A stretch of DNA of 64,000 nt from Clostridium gasigenes (GTDB taxonomy: Bacteria > Bacillota > Clostridia > Clostridiales > Clostridiaceae), in contig NZ_FNJM01000001.1 of the NCBI RefSeq assembly GCF_900104115.1, positions 248,001 through 312,000 of the forward strand, written 5' to 3'. The position numbers and the translations under genes are program-made. The notes under the pieces are model-generated. The model had not been told where the DNA came from. It made no database searches and worked only from the letters and a program-made list of their open reading frames with translations. Below, one piece after another: positions 8,066-15,775 of the stretch (positions are counted from its first letter, which is position 1; each line of letters begins with the position of its first letter).

Positions 8066-8344
8066 ATTTATTTGTTTGGATCTTATGCATATGGAACTCC
8101 GAATGTTGAAAGTGATTTAGATATATGTATAATAACTGATGACAAAAGTAAGAGAAAGCTAGAAATAATTAAAACAATAAGAAAAGCAATGGCCAAAGTG
8201 GCAACTATGCCTATTGATATATTAGTTTATTATAGTGATGAATTTAGTGAAAGAGCAAAAAGAAACTACACTATGGAAAACGAAATTTTACTTCAAGGAG
8301 TTAAAATTTATGGGGAAGGAAGAGTTATATTTAGAATGGTTTGA
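8066..8344 (+). pseudogene. Decayed MNT-type nucleotidyltransferase (N-terminus missing)
   Basis: The frame opens without a good start directly at the active site: YLFGSYAYGTP...SDLDICI keeps the GSX10DXD motif and the C-terminal half to a TGA at 8342-8344. About 25 N-terminal residues of a normal MNT protein are gone; an in-frame stop lies at 8063 and no SD is present. TTG at 8072 could be a formal start, but the protein would lack the first strand and helix. It is clearly different in sequence from the intact mntA at 3870 and so represents an independent pair. It partly overlaps the HEPN remnant, as intact pairs do. Confidence 0.75.
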
Positions 8345-8390
8345 ATTTGCAAAGAGAGATTTGAAATCAGCTAAATTTTTAATTAATTAA
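8310..8390 (+). pseudogene. HEPN-domain remnant (first 26 codons)
   Basis: ATG at 8310 overlaps the MNT remnant. The frame reads EELYLEWFEFAKRDLKSAKF near its start, the typical first helix of an HEPN protein, then ends at TAA 8388-8390. The catalytic RX4-6H region is absent. The break coincides with the left end of repeat copy B, so the toxin half was probably lost when the repeat-bearing segment joined here. Confidence 0.65.
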
Positions 8391-8395
8391 CAAGT

Positions 8396-8543
8396 ATAAT
8401 AAAGTAGCCTATTTTAGGTTGCTTTTATTTTTTTGCAAATTATTAAGTTAGGGAAAAATAAATTTCTAATATTAAACTTCATAGTTTTGTAAGATTTTTG
8501 CTAACTGATTTGTAAGATAAAATTTATATTATAAAGACAAGTA
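8396..8543 (+). repeat. Long direct repeat, copy B
   Basis: Near-identical to 4717-4864, with only scattered substitutions. It contains the same terminator hairpin (8401-8430), the same three TTTGTAAGAT-like boxes (8486, 8497, 8509) and the same -10-like block. It stands immediately before the two-component operon. Confidence 0.9.
8486..8532 (+). promoter_or_regulatory. Candidate autoregulatory site and promoter of the two-component operon
   Basis: TTTGTAAGAT (8486-8495), TTTGCTAACT (8497-8506) and TTTGTAAGAT (8509-8518) are spaced one helical turn apart, followed by TTATATTATAAAG. Identical in layout to the site before the glycosyltransferase operon. Confidence 0.6.
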
Positions 8544-8635
8544 ATGAGAGAAGAGATTATTATAGTGTATAATTAAGGAATAAAAATAGTGTTATGGGGA
8601 AAATAACAATTTTAACAAGTGATTAGGGGGACAAA

Positions 8636-9328
8636 ATGAGTAACGTTTTAGTTGTAGATGATGATAGGGAAATAGTTGATGCTATAGAAATATATTTAAA
8701 AAATGAAGGTGTAAATATCTTTAAAGCTTATGATGGATTGGAAGCTTTAGACATTCTGCTATCCAAAGATATTCATCTTATTATTATGGATATAATGATG
8801 CCAAAGCTAGATGGATTAAAGGCAACTATAAAAATAAGGGAAGAAAAAAATATTCCTATAATATTAATATCCGCAAGATCAGAGGATTCTGATAAAGTAA
8901 TTGGGTTAAATTTAGGGGCAGATGATTATATAACGAAACCTTTTAATCCGCTAGAACTTATTGCAAGAGTGAAATCACAACTTAGAAGATATATAACCTT
9001 AGGTAATTATAATAATGAAACTGAAGATATATTAAAATGTGGAGGACTTGAGCTTAATTTGCAAACTAAAGTAGTTTTAGTTGATGGTGAAGACGTTAAA
9101 ATGACAGCTAAAGAAATTAAAATACTTCAATTACTTTTATCAAACCAAGGAAGAGTTTTTCCAACAGATGAAATATACGAAAGAGTTTGGGATGATCCAT
9201 GTTTTAATGCAGATAACGTTATAGCAGTTCATATAAGAAGAATAAGAGAAAAGATAGAAATAAATACTAAAGATCCAAAGTATTTAAAGGTGGTGTGGGG
9301 ACTTGGATATAAAATTGAAAAACAATAA
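8636..9328 (+). CDS. OmpR/PhoB-family response regulator (VanR-like)
   Basis: A response regulator of 230 residues. The receiver domain has the acidic pair VVDDDRE (residues 5-9), the phosphoacceptor Asp in IIMDIMMPKLDG (about residue 52) and the conserved Lys in DYITKPFNP (about 101). The C-terminal winged helix (about 130-228) contains TAKEIKILQLLLSNQGRVF and NVIAVHIRRIREKIE, the OmpR recognition region. SD is AGGGGGA. The sensor kinase follows with a 26-base overlap. Candidate binding sites with 11-12-bp periodicity precede both this operon and the glycosyltransferase operon, which suggests autoregulation and control of a cell-envelope pathway (inference). Confidence 0.93.
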   Translation: MSNVLVVDDDREIVDAIEIYLKNEGVNIFKAYDGLEALDILLSKDIHLIIMDIMMPKLDGLKATIKIREEKNIPIILISARSEDSDKVIGLNLGADDYITKPFNPLELIARVKSQLRRYITLGNYNNETEDILKCGGLELNLQTKVVLVDGEDVKMTAKEIKILQLLLSNQGRVFPTDEIYERVWDDPCFNADNVIAVHIRRIREKIEINTKDPKYLKVVWGLGYKIEKQ

Positions 9329-11333
9329 AAATTGCAAAATAATACTATTTTTCACAATTATAGTTTCAATAGCATTAATGTTATTACCGCTACGTTGGGA
9401 AAATATGTGGTTATACAGTGGGCATAACAAGGAATTCTATAAAAGTGAAGAATTTAATAATTATATAAATGAGAAGTTTAATAAAATCTATTCAGAGGTA
9501 GATACAGATTATATATATAGTGATCAAATGGAAGAATTGGGCGATTTATATGCAGAAAAAAATATAGAATATATGTCAGTTAATAATGAAACAAAAGAAA
9601 TATATACAAATACAAAATATGATAATATTGATGATTTTAAAAAAGAGAAAAAAGGATATGCAGAAATTGAAGGAGAGAGATATAAATTCAATTTAAAGAT
9701 AGGTGATGAAAATTTTGTTTATGAGAATAAAAAGAATGAGGATTGGATATTAACTATAGATAGAAAAATTAAAGGAAGAAGAATAGTAGATAGAAAAAGG
9801 ACTGAGGTTAAAGGTAATGATATAAGCACTTATATTGTATTTCCAGAAAATCCAGGAGAGTATGACTATTTAACCAGCATTTACTCAAAGAATATGGTTG
9901 GCTATAATATGAAAATATTTATGATTATTATTGGAGCAGTTGGGTTAGTGATGTTTATTTTTACGAGATTTATTTATAAGAAAAGAGGTTATACTGGAAT
10001 TAATGAAGAAAATAAAATATACAAGCATTACACTAGAATACCACTAGAATTAAAGCTGGTATTTGTTACTATATTAATATTTACAGATAATATAATTAGA
10101 CTTTATGTCTACACAGATATAAAGTGGGGATGTGAAGATAGGGTATTTGTAGTACCGTTTGCAATGATAAGTAGTATAATGCTCAAAACTATATATATAA
10201 CTATGATATATATGCTTATCCAAAATAAAAAAGATAAGATTATGATTAAGAATAGTTTTATGTGTAAAATATTAAAATATGGAACAATATATATAAAAAG
10301 AATTATTATAGCTACTAAGCAAATAGGCTTAGTTAGAAAAATAGTAATAATCTTTATAATTATTATACTGATAAATATGGGAATATTTATTTTTGATACA
10401 GTATTAAATCCATATAGAAATCCTTCTAGGTTGGGCATATTTGTAGGGGTTACTAGCTATATATTATTTACATTATATATAGTAGGTAAATTAGGATATT
10501 TAAATGATATTATGGAAGGTGTTAATAAGATAAAGGATGGAGACCTAAATTATAAAATAGAAGTAAAAGGTAATGATGAATTCACAGTTTTAGCAGAAAA
10601 TATAAATGATATTGGAAGTGGGCTAGAGAATTCTATTGAAGAAAGGCTTAAAAGCGAAAGAATGAAAAGTGAGCTTATAACAAATGTTTCTCATGATTTA
10701 AAAACACCTTTAACATCTATATTAAATTATGTGGATTTGCTTAAAAAAGAAGATGTTATGCCAGAGCATTTAAATGATTATATTGAAATTTTAGATCAAA
10801 AATCAAAGAGATTAAAAGTTCTTATAGAAGATTTATTTGAAGCAGCTAAGGCTACAAGCGGAACTGTAGAATTAAATATAGAAAAAATCCAACTAAATCA
10901 ACTTTTAACTCAAAGCATTGCAGAAATGGAAGGAAAGGTAACAGAAGCTAATTTAGATATGAAAGTTAATTTTCCTGAAAATAAAATTTATATAAATGCA
11001 GACGGTAAAAAATTGTTTAGAGTTTTTGAAAATCTAATTTCTAATATAGTTAAGTATTCATTAAAGGGTACAAGAGTTTATATAGATCTTTATACTAATG
11101 AGGAATATGCATATGTAACTTTTAAAAATATATCAGCATATGAATTAAGCTTTGAGGTTGGTGAAATTACAGAAAGATTTAAAAGAGGCGATGATTCAAG
11201 AAGCGAAGAAGGCTCAGGTCTTGGACTTTCAATAGCAAAAGGTTTAGTAGAAATCCAAGGTGGAGAATTTGTTATCCAAACTGATGGGGATTTATTTAAG
11301 GCTATAGTTAAATTAGGATTAAGTAAAGATTAG
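9303..11333 (+). CDS. Membrane sensor histidine kinase (VanS-like)
   Basis: A kinase of 676 residues starting at TTG 9303, which has AAAGGTGG upstream and overlaps the regulator gene by 26 bases. One membrane segment near residues 12-30, a long extracytoplasmic region of about 170 residues, then several more membrane segments up to about residue 400, a HAMP-like linker, and the kinase core. The phosphoacceptor is His in NVSHDLKTPLTS (about residue 464); the ATP-binding lid has GSGLGLSIAKGLVEIQGG, while the N box FENLISNIVKYS is slightly divergent. It pairs with the OmpR-type regulator just upstream. The large extracellular domain is not recognised, so the signal is unknown; envelope stress or an antibiotic peptide would fit the putative target genes. 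Confidence 0.9.
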   Translation: MDIKLKNNKNCKIILFFTIIVSIALMLLPLRWENMWLYSGHNKEFYKSEEFNNYINEKFNKIYSEVDTDYIYSDQMEELGDLYAEKNIEYMSVNNETKEIYTNTKYDNIDDFKKEKKGYAEIEGERYKFNLKIGDENFVYENKKNEDWILTIDRKIKGRRIVDRKRTEVKGNDISTYIVFPENPGEYDYLTSIYSKNMVGYNMKIFMIIIGAVGLVMFIFTRFIYKKRGYTGINEENKIYKHYTRIPLELKLVFVTILIFTDNIIRLYVYTDIKWGCEDRVFVVPFAMISSIMLKTIYITMIYMLIQNKKDKIMIKNSFMCKILKYGTIYIKRIIIATKQIGLVRKIVIIFIIIILINMGIFIFDTVLNPYRNPSRLGIFVGVTSYILFTLYIVGKLGYLNDIMEGVNKIKDGDLNYKIEVKGNDEFTVLAENINDIGSGLENSIEERLKSERMKSELITNVSHDLKTPLTSILNYVDLLKKEDVMPEHLNDYIEILDQKSKRLKVLIEDLFEAAKATSGTVELNIEKIQLNQLLTQSIAEMEGKVTEANLDMKVNFPENKIYINADGKKLFRVFENLISNIVKYSLKGTRVYIDLYTNEEYAYVTFKNISAYELSFEVGEITERFKRGDDSRSEEGSGLGLSIAKGLVEIQGGEFVIQTDGDLFKAIVKLGLSKD

Positions 11334-11385
11334 AGAATTAATTAACGAACAGGCGAAGATATATTAGACTGTGACCTTTGAGATA

Positions 11386-11412
11386 AGTCAGCATAATGCT
11401 GGCTTTTTTCTT
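11386..11412 (+). terminator. Terminator after the sensor kinase gene
   Basis: AGTCAGCA and TGCTGGCT pair around TAA, followed by TTTTTCTTTT. Confidence 0.8.
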
Positions 11413-11463
11413 TTAAATAAATTTAGAAGGGGACTCCGTAGATATTCTACTTATTGATAATTA

Positions 11464-11479
11464 TTATCACATGTGATAA
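11464..11479 (+). promoter_or_regulatory. Perfect 16-bp palindrome upstream of the permease gene
   Basis: TTATCACATGTGATAA is fully symmetric and lies 72 bases before the permease ATG. It looks like a dimeric repressor or activator site. No adjacent regulator is an obvious partner. Confidence 0.4.
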
Positions 11480-11550
11480 CATTGAGACTAAACATGATTT
11501 AGGAAACTGAAAAATGATAACTATTAATTGACCGAAGAGGAGACAGCGAT

Positions 11551-12516
11551 ATGAATGACATAAATAAGTTTCAATCAGGGATTTTATTACTATTAATATT
11601 TATAAGTGTATTACTTGGACAAGTTAGTATAATTGGATTAGCAGCTGGATATGTTATAATTCCAGCTTTAATAATAATGTTATTTTTATTGTTTATTCAA
11701 ATCCCTATAAGTGATATAGGGAAATCTATTAAAAATATTAAATTTACAGCAATAACAGTAGTAATTAATTTTATATGGACACCAATATTAGTATTTTTAC
11801 TTGGAAGGGTATTTTTAAGTAATGATCCAGATTTATTAATTGGATTTGTTATGCTAATGGTTACCCCATGTACAGATTGGTATTTAATATTTATAGCCAG
11901 AGCAAAAGGAAATAGGGCACTTGGAGCGTCACTTCTACCATTAAACTTTATTTTGCAAATAATATTACTTCCTTTATACATACTAATAATAGGAGGAACT
12001 AGTGTTAAGTTAGATGTAGTGAATTTACTTACTAGTACTATTGTAAGTTTATTAATACCCTTAGTTTTAGCTTCAATATATAGAAAAATAATATTATCTA
12101 AAAAGGGTGAAAACTATTTTGAAAAAGTTATTTCGAAAAAAGCATGTAAGTTTCAAGGCTGGTTTTTGAATTTAGCAATAGCCACAATGTTTGCATCCCA
12201 AGGTAGATTACTTATAACAAATCCACAAGTATTATTTAAATTATTAATACCTATTTTACTATTCTTTATAATAAATTTAATTATAGGACAATGGATAGGT
12301 AAACTATTTAAATTACAATATGAAGATAAAGTAGTTTTAAAATTAACTACACTTGCAAGAAATTCACCCATTGCACTTGCAATAGCAGTGTTATCATTTC
12401 CAGATAAACCAATAATAGCATTAGCATTAGTAATTGGACCATTAATAGAGCTACCAGTGCTCTTAATAATATCAAGTATATTATTAAAAGGGAGAAAAAT
12501 TGCTAAAGTAATATAG
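11551..12516 (+). CDS. Bile-acid:sodium symporter/ACR3-superfamily permease
   Basis: A membrane protein of 321 residues with about ten hydrophobic segments. MLMVTPCTDWYLIFIARAKGN (about residues 103-123) is the hallmark of the bacterial branch annotated as arsenic resistance or BASS permease, and the later ARNSPIALAIAVLSFP corresponds to the second inverted repeat. The substrate cannot be decided from sequence; arsenite efflux is only one option because no arsR, arsC or arsA gene is adjacent. The start has GAAGAGGAGACAG upstream. A perfect palindrome lies before the gene. Confidence 0.75.
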   Translation: MNDINKFQSGILLLLIFISVLLGQVSIIGLAAGYVIIPALIIMLFLLFIQIPISDIGKSIKNIKFTAITVVINFIWTPILVFLLGRVFLSNDPDLLIGFVMLMVTPCTDWYLIFIARAKGNRALGASLLPLNFILQIILLPLYILIIGGTSVKLDVVNLLTSTIVSLLIPLVLASIYRKIILSKKGENYFEKVISKKACKFQGWFLNLAIATMFASQGRLLITNPQVLFKLLIPILLFFIINLIIGQWIGKLFKLQYEDKVVLKLTTLARNSPIALAIAVLSFPDKPIIALALVIGPLIELPVLLIISSILLKGRKIAKVI

Positions 12517-12597
12517 TTATTTTAAAAATTCAATCATTAAAATTACATTTTTAGAGTATAAATTTAAGAATGTAAAATTTTGATGGGGGAATTTATT

Positions 12598-13725
12598 GTG
12601 GCTGTATCCAAAGTAGACACAAAGTTTATTGGAAGAAAAGAAATTCAAATTTCAGATATTGAAACAAAGGAATGTAACTTTTATTCAATTAAAACTGTAT
12701 CTGAAATTAAAGAAACTGTAAATCATCATATACTTTTAGTTGATGTATCGGGAAGTATGTGTTGCGAAATTGAAGAACTTAAGGTTAGGCTTAAATCAAC
12801 ATTAGATGCTTTAAGAAAAAGCGGGAATAACTATGTTTCAGTAATACTTTATTCTGGACATGAAGAAACTTTTAGAATTATTAATGCAGTTAAATGTGAT
12901 TTAATATCTTTTAGAATGGCTCAGGTATATGAAACTTTAGAGGAAGAAGTGTATGCAAGAGGAATTACGGTAATGTCTAGGCCTTTAGAAGAATCTATAG
13001 AAATTGTAAAAACATTAGCAGGTGTATGTGATAAGCACCATATAGTTTTATTTACAGATGGATATTTAGTGCCTAGTAAATGGAATTGCATAGTTGAAGA
13101 AGAAAAATGTTTTGCAATTGCAGATATATGTAATGAGAAAGGAATATTCTTAGATGCAATTGGGTTTGGGCAATATTATGATAGAGAATTTCTTTTAGAG
13201 CTTGTAAGGAGAGGAAATACAGGAAGGTTTATTCATATTGATGAAATTATTGATTATTATAAAACTATTGTAACTATGGCGCAAGAAGTAAACAATAAAG
13301 AATTAATAGATTTTAGCATTACAAATAATGATTATTTTATTATTAATGAAAGTACTAGAAAGAATAAGCCTGAGATTATAAAAGTATTGAAAAATAATGG
13401 AGAAAATATAATTGTAGTTTTTAATGAAGAAATTATTATTAATGATAAAAAAATAAAGGCTACAAAAAAAGAAATGCCCGAAGAGGCTTTAGAGGACTTC
13501 TTTTATGGATTGGCTTTATATCATGTTATTAATGAGGATATAGAAAGCGGAGAAGTTGCAATAGCACAAACACAGGATATAGGGGCTTATGCTTCTTTAG
13601 CAAACTGCTATTCCTTCTTAGAGAAGGGAAAGATAATTAATTTATTAAATAAACTAATTGAAAGTAAGGATAAAAGATTTAAAAAAGGTAAAGTAAATAT
13701 AAAAGTTCAATCACTAGAAGAGTAA
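12598..13725 (+). CDS. von Willebrand factor A domain protein, N-terminal part of a gene split by an ochre codon
   Basis: The translated part is 375 residues. Start chosen at GTG 12598, with GGGGGA seven bases upstream; TTG 12580 and ATG 12583 are alternatives overlapping that SD. A vWA domain occupies about residues 42-235, with MIDAS motif DVSGSM and later FTDGY and AIGFG. After residue 375 a TAA interrupts the frame, yet the same frame remains open for another 355 codons (13726-14793) of protein-like sequence. The simplest reading is a single ~730-residue protein inactivated or shortened by one nonsense mutation; a sequencing error or a truncated but functional vWA protein are alternatives. 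vWA/MIDAS proteins bind metal and mediate protein contacts. The role here is unknown, and no TerD or MoxR partner is adjacent. Confidence 0.8.
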   Translation: MAVSKVDTKFIGRKEIQISDIETKECNFYSIKTVSEIKETVNHHILLVDVSGSMCCEIEELKVRLKSTLDALRKSGNNYVSVILYSGHEETFRIINAVKCDLISFRMAQVYETLEEEVYARGITVMSRPLEESIEIVKTLAGVCDKHHIVLFTDGYLVPSKWNCIVEEEKCFAIADICNEKGIFLDAIGFGQYYDREFLLELVRRGNTGRFIHIDEIIDYYKTIVTMAQEVNNKELIDFSITNNDYFIINESTRKNKPEIIKVLKNNGENIIVVFNEEIIINDKKIKATKKEMPEEALEDFFYGLALYHVINEDIESGEVAIAQTQDIGAYASLANCYSFLEKGKIINLLNKLIESKDKRFKKGKVNIKVQSLEE

Positions 13726-14793
13726 CCTTTATGCCTTTTAGAAGTATTAAAGGAAATACTTGAGGATGAGGAGTCGAAACTTCTTTGGGATTATAAATAT
13801 AAATATAAAAGAATAGGGGTAAAGAGTAAAAGTATAGAAGATGAGTATAAATTTATTTATCCAAAGGAGGGATATGGGAAAATAATAAATCTTTCAATAG
13901 GATCTAAAAAATTAAATATTGGAGTTAAAGTTGAAATAAAAGGAGAAGTACAAAATACTACTAATAAGTTAAAGCTAGATGCGGTAGTGTATAGAGATTA
14001 TAGTCTTATTGTTAATGGTAATATAAACACAACACAACTATGGTGTGAATTATCTAAAGAATTAAAAACTAAGCTTAGAAAAGAAAAAATAATTAAAAAG
14101 ACAATAAAATCAGAACACCGTGAAATTTCTATTTTAGATTTAACTAAGCTTAAGGCAACAAATAAAAGATTATTAAAATCATTAAACAAAAATGATTTAG
14201 CTAAAGCTATCTATGACATAGAAGTTTTAGAATGCAAGCAATGGGCTGTGAAAAAGCAAATAGATGAATTGTTTAAAATTGGGAATGCTGAAAAAATAGA
14301 TTTAGTAGATATGTCAAAAGAAGAAATTCAAATTAGAAAAATGTTTAGAGTAGATAAAAAGGGAACTTATATACCTCTCAAAGTATTACATGAAGAAACT
14401 GCTGCCTGTGAAATATACACTGCAAAAGTTTTAGAGTGGAAAATAGAAAAATTCCCTAAAAAGAAAGAACAAGAAAATGCATTGGCAAAGTATAAAGAAT
14501 TACTTAAACAGGAATCTAGAGATCCTTATGAAGTTTTAAGACATGAATTATATATTGTTAAAAGAGAACTTAATAAAAAAAGGGATCTTGTTAATTTAGT
14601 TAGGTTATCAAGTGGGTTAATAGGTAAATCGATATTTTTATGGGAAGAAGAATTTGAAAAACCTAAAAAGGAAAATGATAAAAATTTAAATATTAACATG
14701 ATAGTATCAGAAAAAATGAATGTAAGTATAAAAAATATAGATGGAATTAAAATAAGACAAGATAAATATAACATGTTAACTAAATGCACATAA
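13726..14793 (+). pseudogene. C-terminal continuation of the split vWA gene
   Basis: The frame is exactly that of the vWA gene and runs without stops for 355 codons after the TAA at 13723-13725. It begins PLCLLEVLKEILEDEESKLL, includes a region rich in beta-type residues (KFIYPKEGYGKIINLSIGSK), and ends with a long charged helical part (about 14040-14680). A GTG at 13987 could formally start a 268-residue protein, but it lies inside the continuous frame and has no SD. No domain is recognised. Retention of an open frame suggests the stop is recent. Confidence 0.7.
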
Positions 14794-14942
14794 AAAATAG
14801 ATTGGTAAATTGGTTTGTTATTTTTTGAAAATACCTTATAATAGGTTTTACAAAGGTAAAAATAGAAGTACAATATAATTATAGTATAAAGAGTACGGAA
14901 ATTTGAAAAAATAATTAAATATATTGATATGAAGGTGAACAA

Positions 14943-15623
14943 ATGGAAGAGTATTTAGAAGTGCTACAAAAATGTAGTATTTTCAAAGGCATGGAAAATG
15001 AATATATAAAAAACATACTTAAAGAGAAAAACTATAAAATAGTTAATTATAATAAAGGTGATATTATAGCTATAGAGGATAGTGAATGTGAATATATAGG
15101 TATAGTTTTAAGTGGTAGTGTAGAAATTGAAAATATATATGAAAGTGGAAGAAGTTTAACAATTCAAAGGTTTATAGAAGGTAGTACATTTGGAGAAGCG
15201 ATAGTTTTTTCAACAAGAAAAACCTATCCAGCTACAGTAATGGCATCAGTTAAAAGTAATATAATGTTTATACCAAATAATACCATTGTTGAATTGTGCT
15301 CTAGTGATAAAAATTTTCTTTGGAACTTTATGTCCTTACTAAGTGAAAAAGTTCTAATGATTAATAACAAGATGAAGATAATATCTCTTTCTAGTATAAG
15401 ACAAAAACTTGCGAAATTTATTTTAGAACAGGTTAATATTCAAAAAAGTGAAAAAATAAAACTTAATGTAAACAAAAAAGAATTAGCAGAATATCTAGGC
15501 ATTCAAAGACCATCGTTATCAAGGGAACTTATAAGGATGCAGGAAGATGGCATTTTAGAATCTAATAAAAACGAAATTAATGTTTTAGATATGAACGCCC
15601 TTAAAGAAATAATGTGCAAATAA
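14943..15623 (+). CDS. hcpR: Crp/Fnr-family regulator, HcpR type
   Basis: A Crp/Fnr-superfamily regulator of 226 residues. The N-terminal cyclic-nucleotide-binding fold spans about residues 10-120 (GDIIAIEDSECEYIGIVLSG, GSTFGEAIVFS). The C-terminal Crp-type helix-turn-helix is KKELAEYLGIQRPSLSRELIRMQEDGIL (about 176-203). It lacks the N-terminal Cys cluster of Fnr. It lies directly upstream of hcp, and the gap between them contains a perfect palindrome with GTAACnnnnGTTAC, the signal described for HcpR in clostridia. HcpR proteins control hybrid cluster protein and nitrosative-stress genes. The start ATG has GAAGGTGA upstream. Confidence 0.85.
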   Translation: MEEYLEVLQKCSIFKGMENEYIKNILKEKNYKIVNYNKGDIIAIEDSECEYIGIVLSGSVEIENIYESGRSLTIQRFIEGSTFGEAIVFSTRKTYPATVMASVKSNIMFIPNNTIVELCSSDKNFLWNFMSLLSEKVLMINNKMKIISLSSIRQKLAKFILEQVNIQKSEKIKLNVNKKELAEYLGIQRPSLSRELIRMQEDGILESNKNEINVLDMNALKEIMCK

Positions 15624-15636
15624 AATATATATTTTA

Positions 15637-15684
15637 AAATCCGTAACATATGTTACGGATTTATTTCGTATATGGAACTATAAT
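15637..15684 (+). promoter_or_regulatory. HcpR operator and hcp promoter
   Basis: A perfect 26-bp palindrome with arms AAATCCGTAACAT and ATGTTACGGATTT (15637-15662) contains GTAAC-ATAT-GTTAC. A -10 box TATAAT follows at 15679-15684. With transcription starting about seven bases later, the palindrome is centred near -41.5, the class II activation position of Crp/Fnr proteins. The palindrome could also act as a terminator hairpin for hcpR. Confidence 0.75.
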
Positions 15685-15775
15685 GAGTATATGAAATAGA
15701 CCTAAAACATATTAAAAAGTAAAAACATTATTACTTTAATAGTAATAAATAAATATATCAATGGAGGTTTCTATT

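Noticed and set aside
10109..10438. Long open frame antisense to the sensor kinase gene
   Set aside because: It is opposite a membrane-coding, AT-rich region, has no SD and reads as a hydrophobic mirror of the real gene.
11551..12516. Arsenic-resistance operon
   Set aside because: The permease alone resembles the ACR3/BASS superfamily; no arsR, arsC or arsA lies beside it. The ArsR-type protein at 28984 is far away and fused to a NifX domain.
13987..14793. Independent 268-residue gene starting at GTG 13987
   Set aside because: The frame is continuous with the vWA gene from 13726, and no ribosome binding site precedes the GTG; a split gene explains it better.
14526..14942. 138-codon minus-strand frame between the vWA gene and hcpR
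   Set aside because: It overlaps the open continuation of the vWA gene, is Ser/Phe/Leu-rich as expected from antisense of Lys/Glu codons, and lacks an SD.
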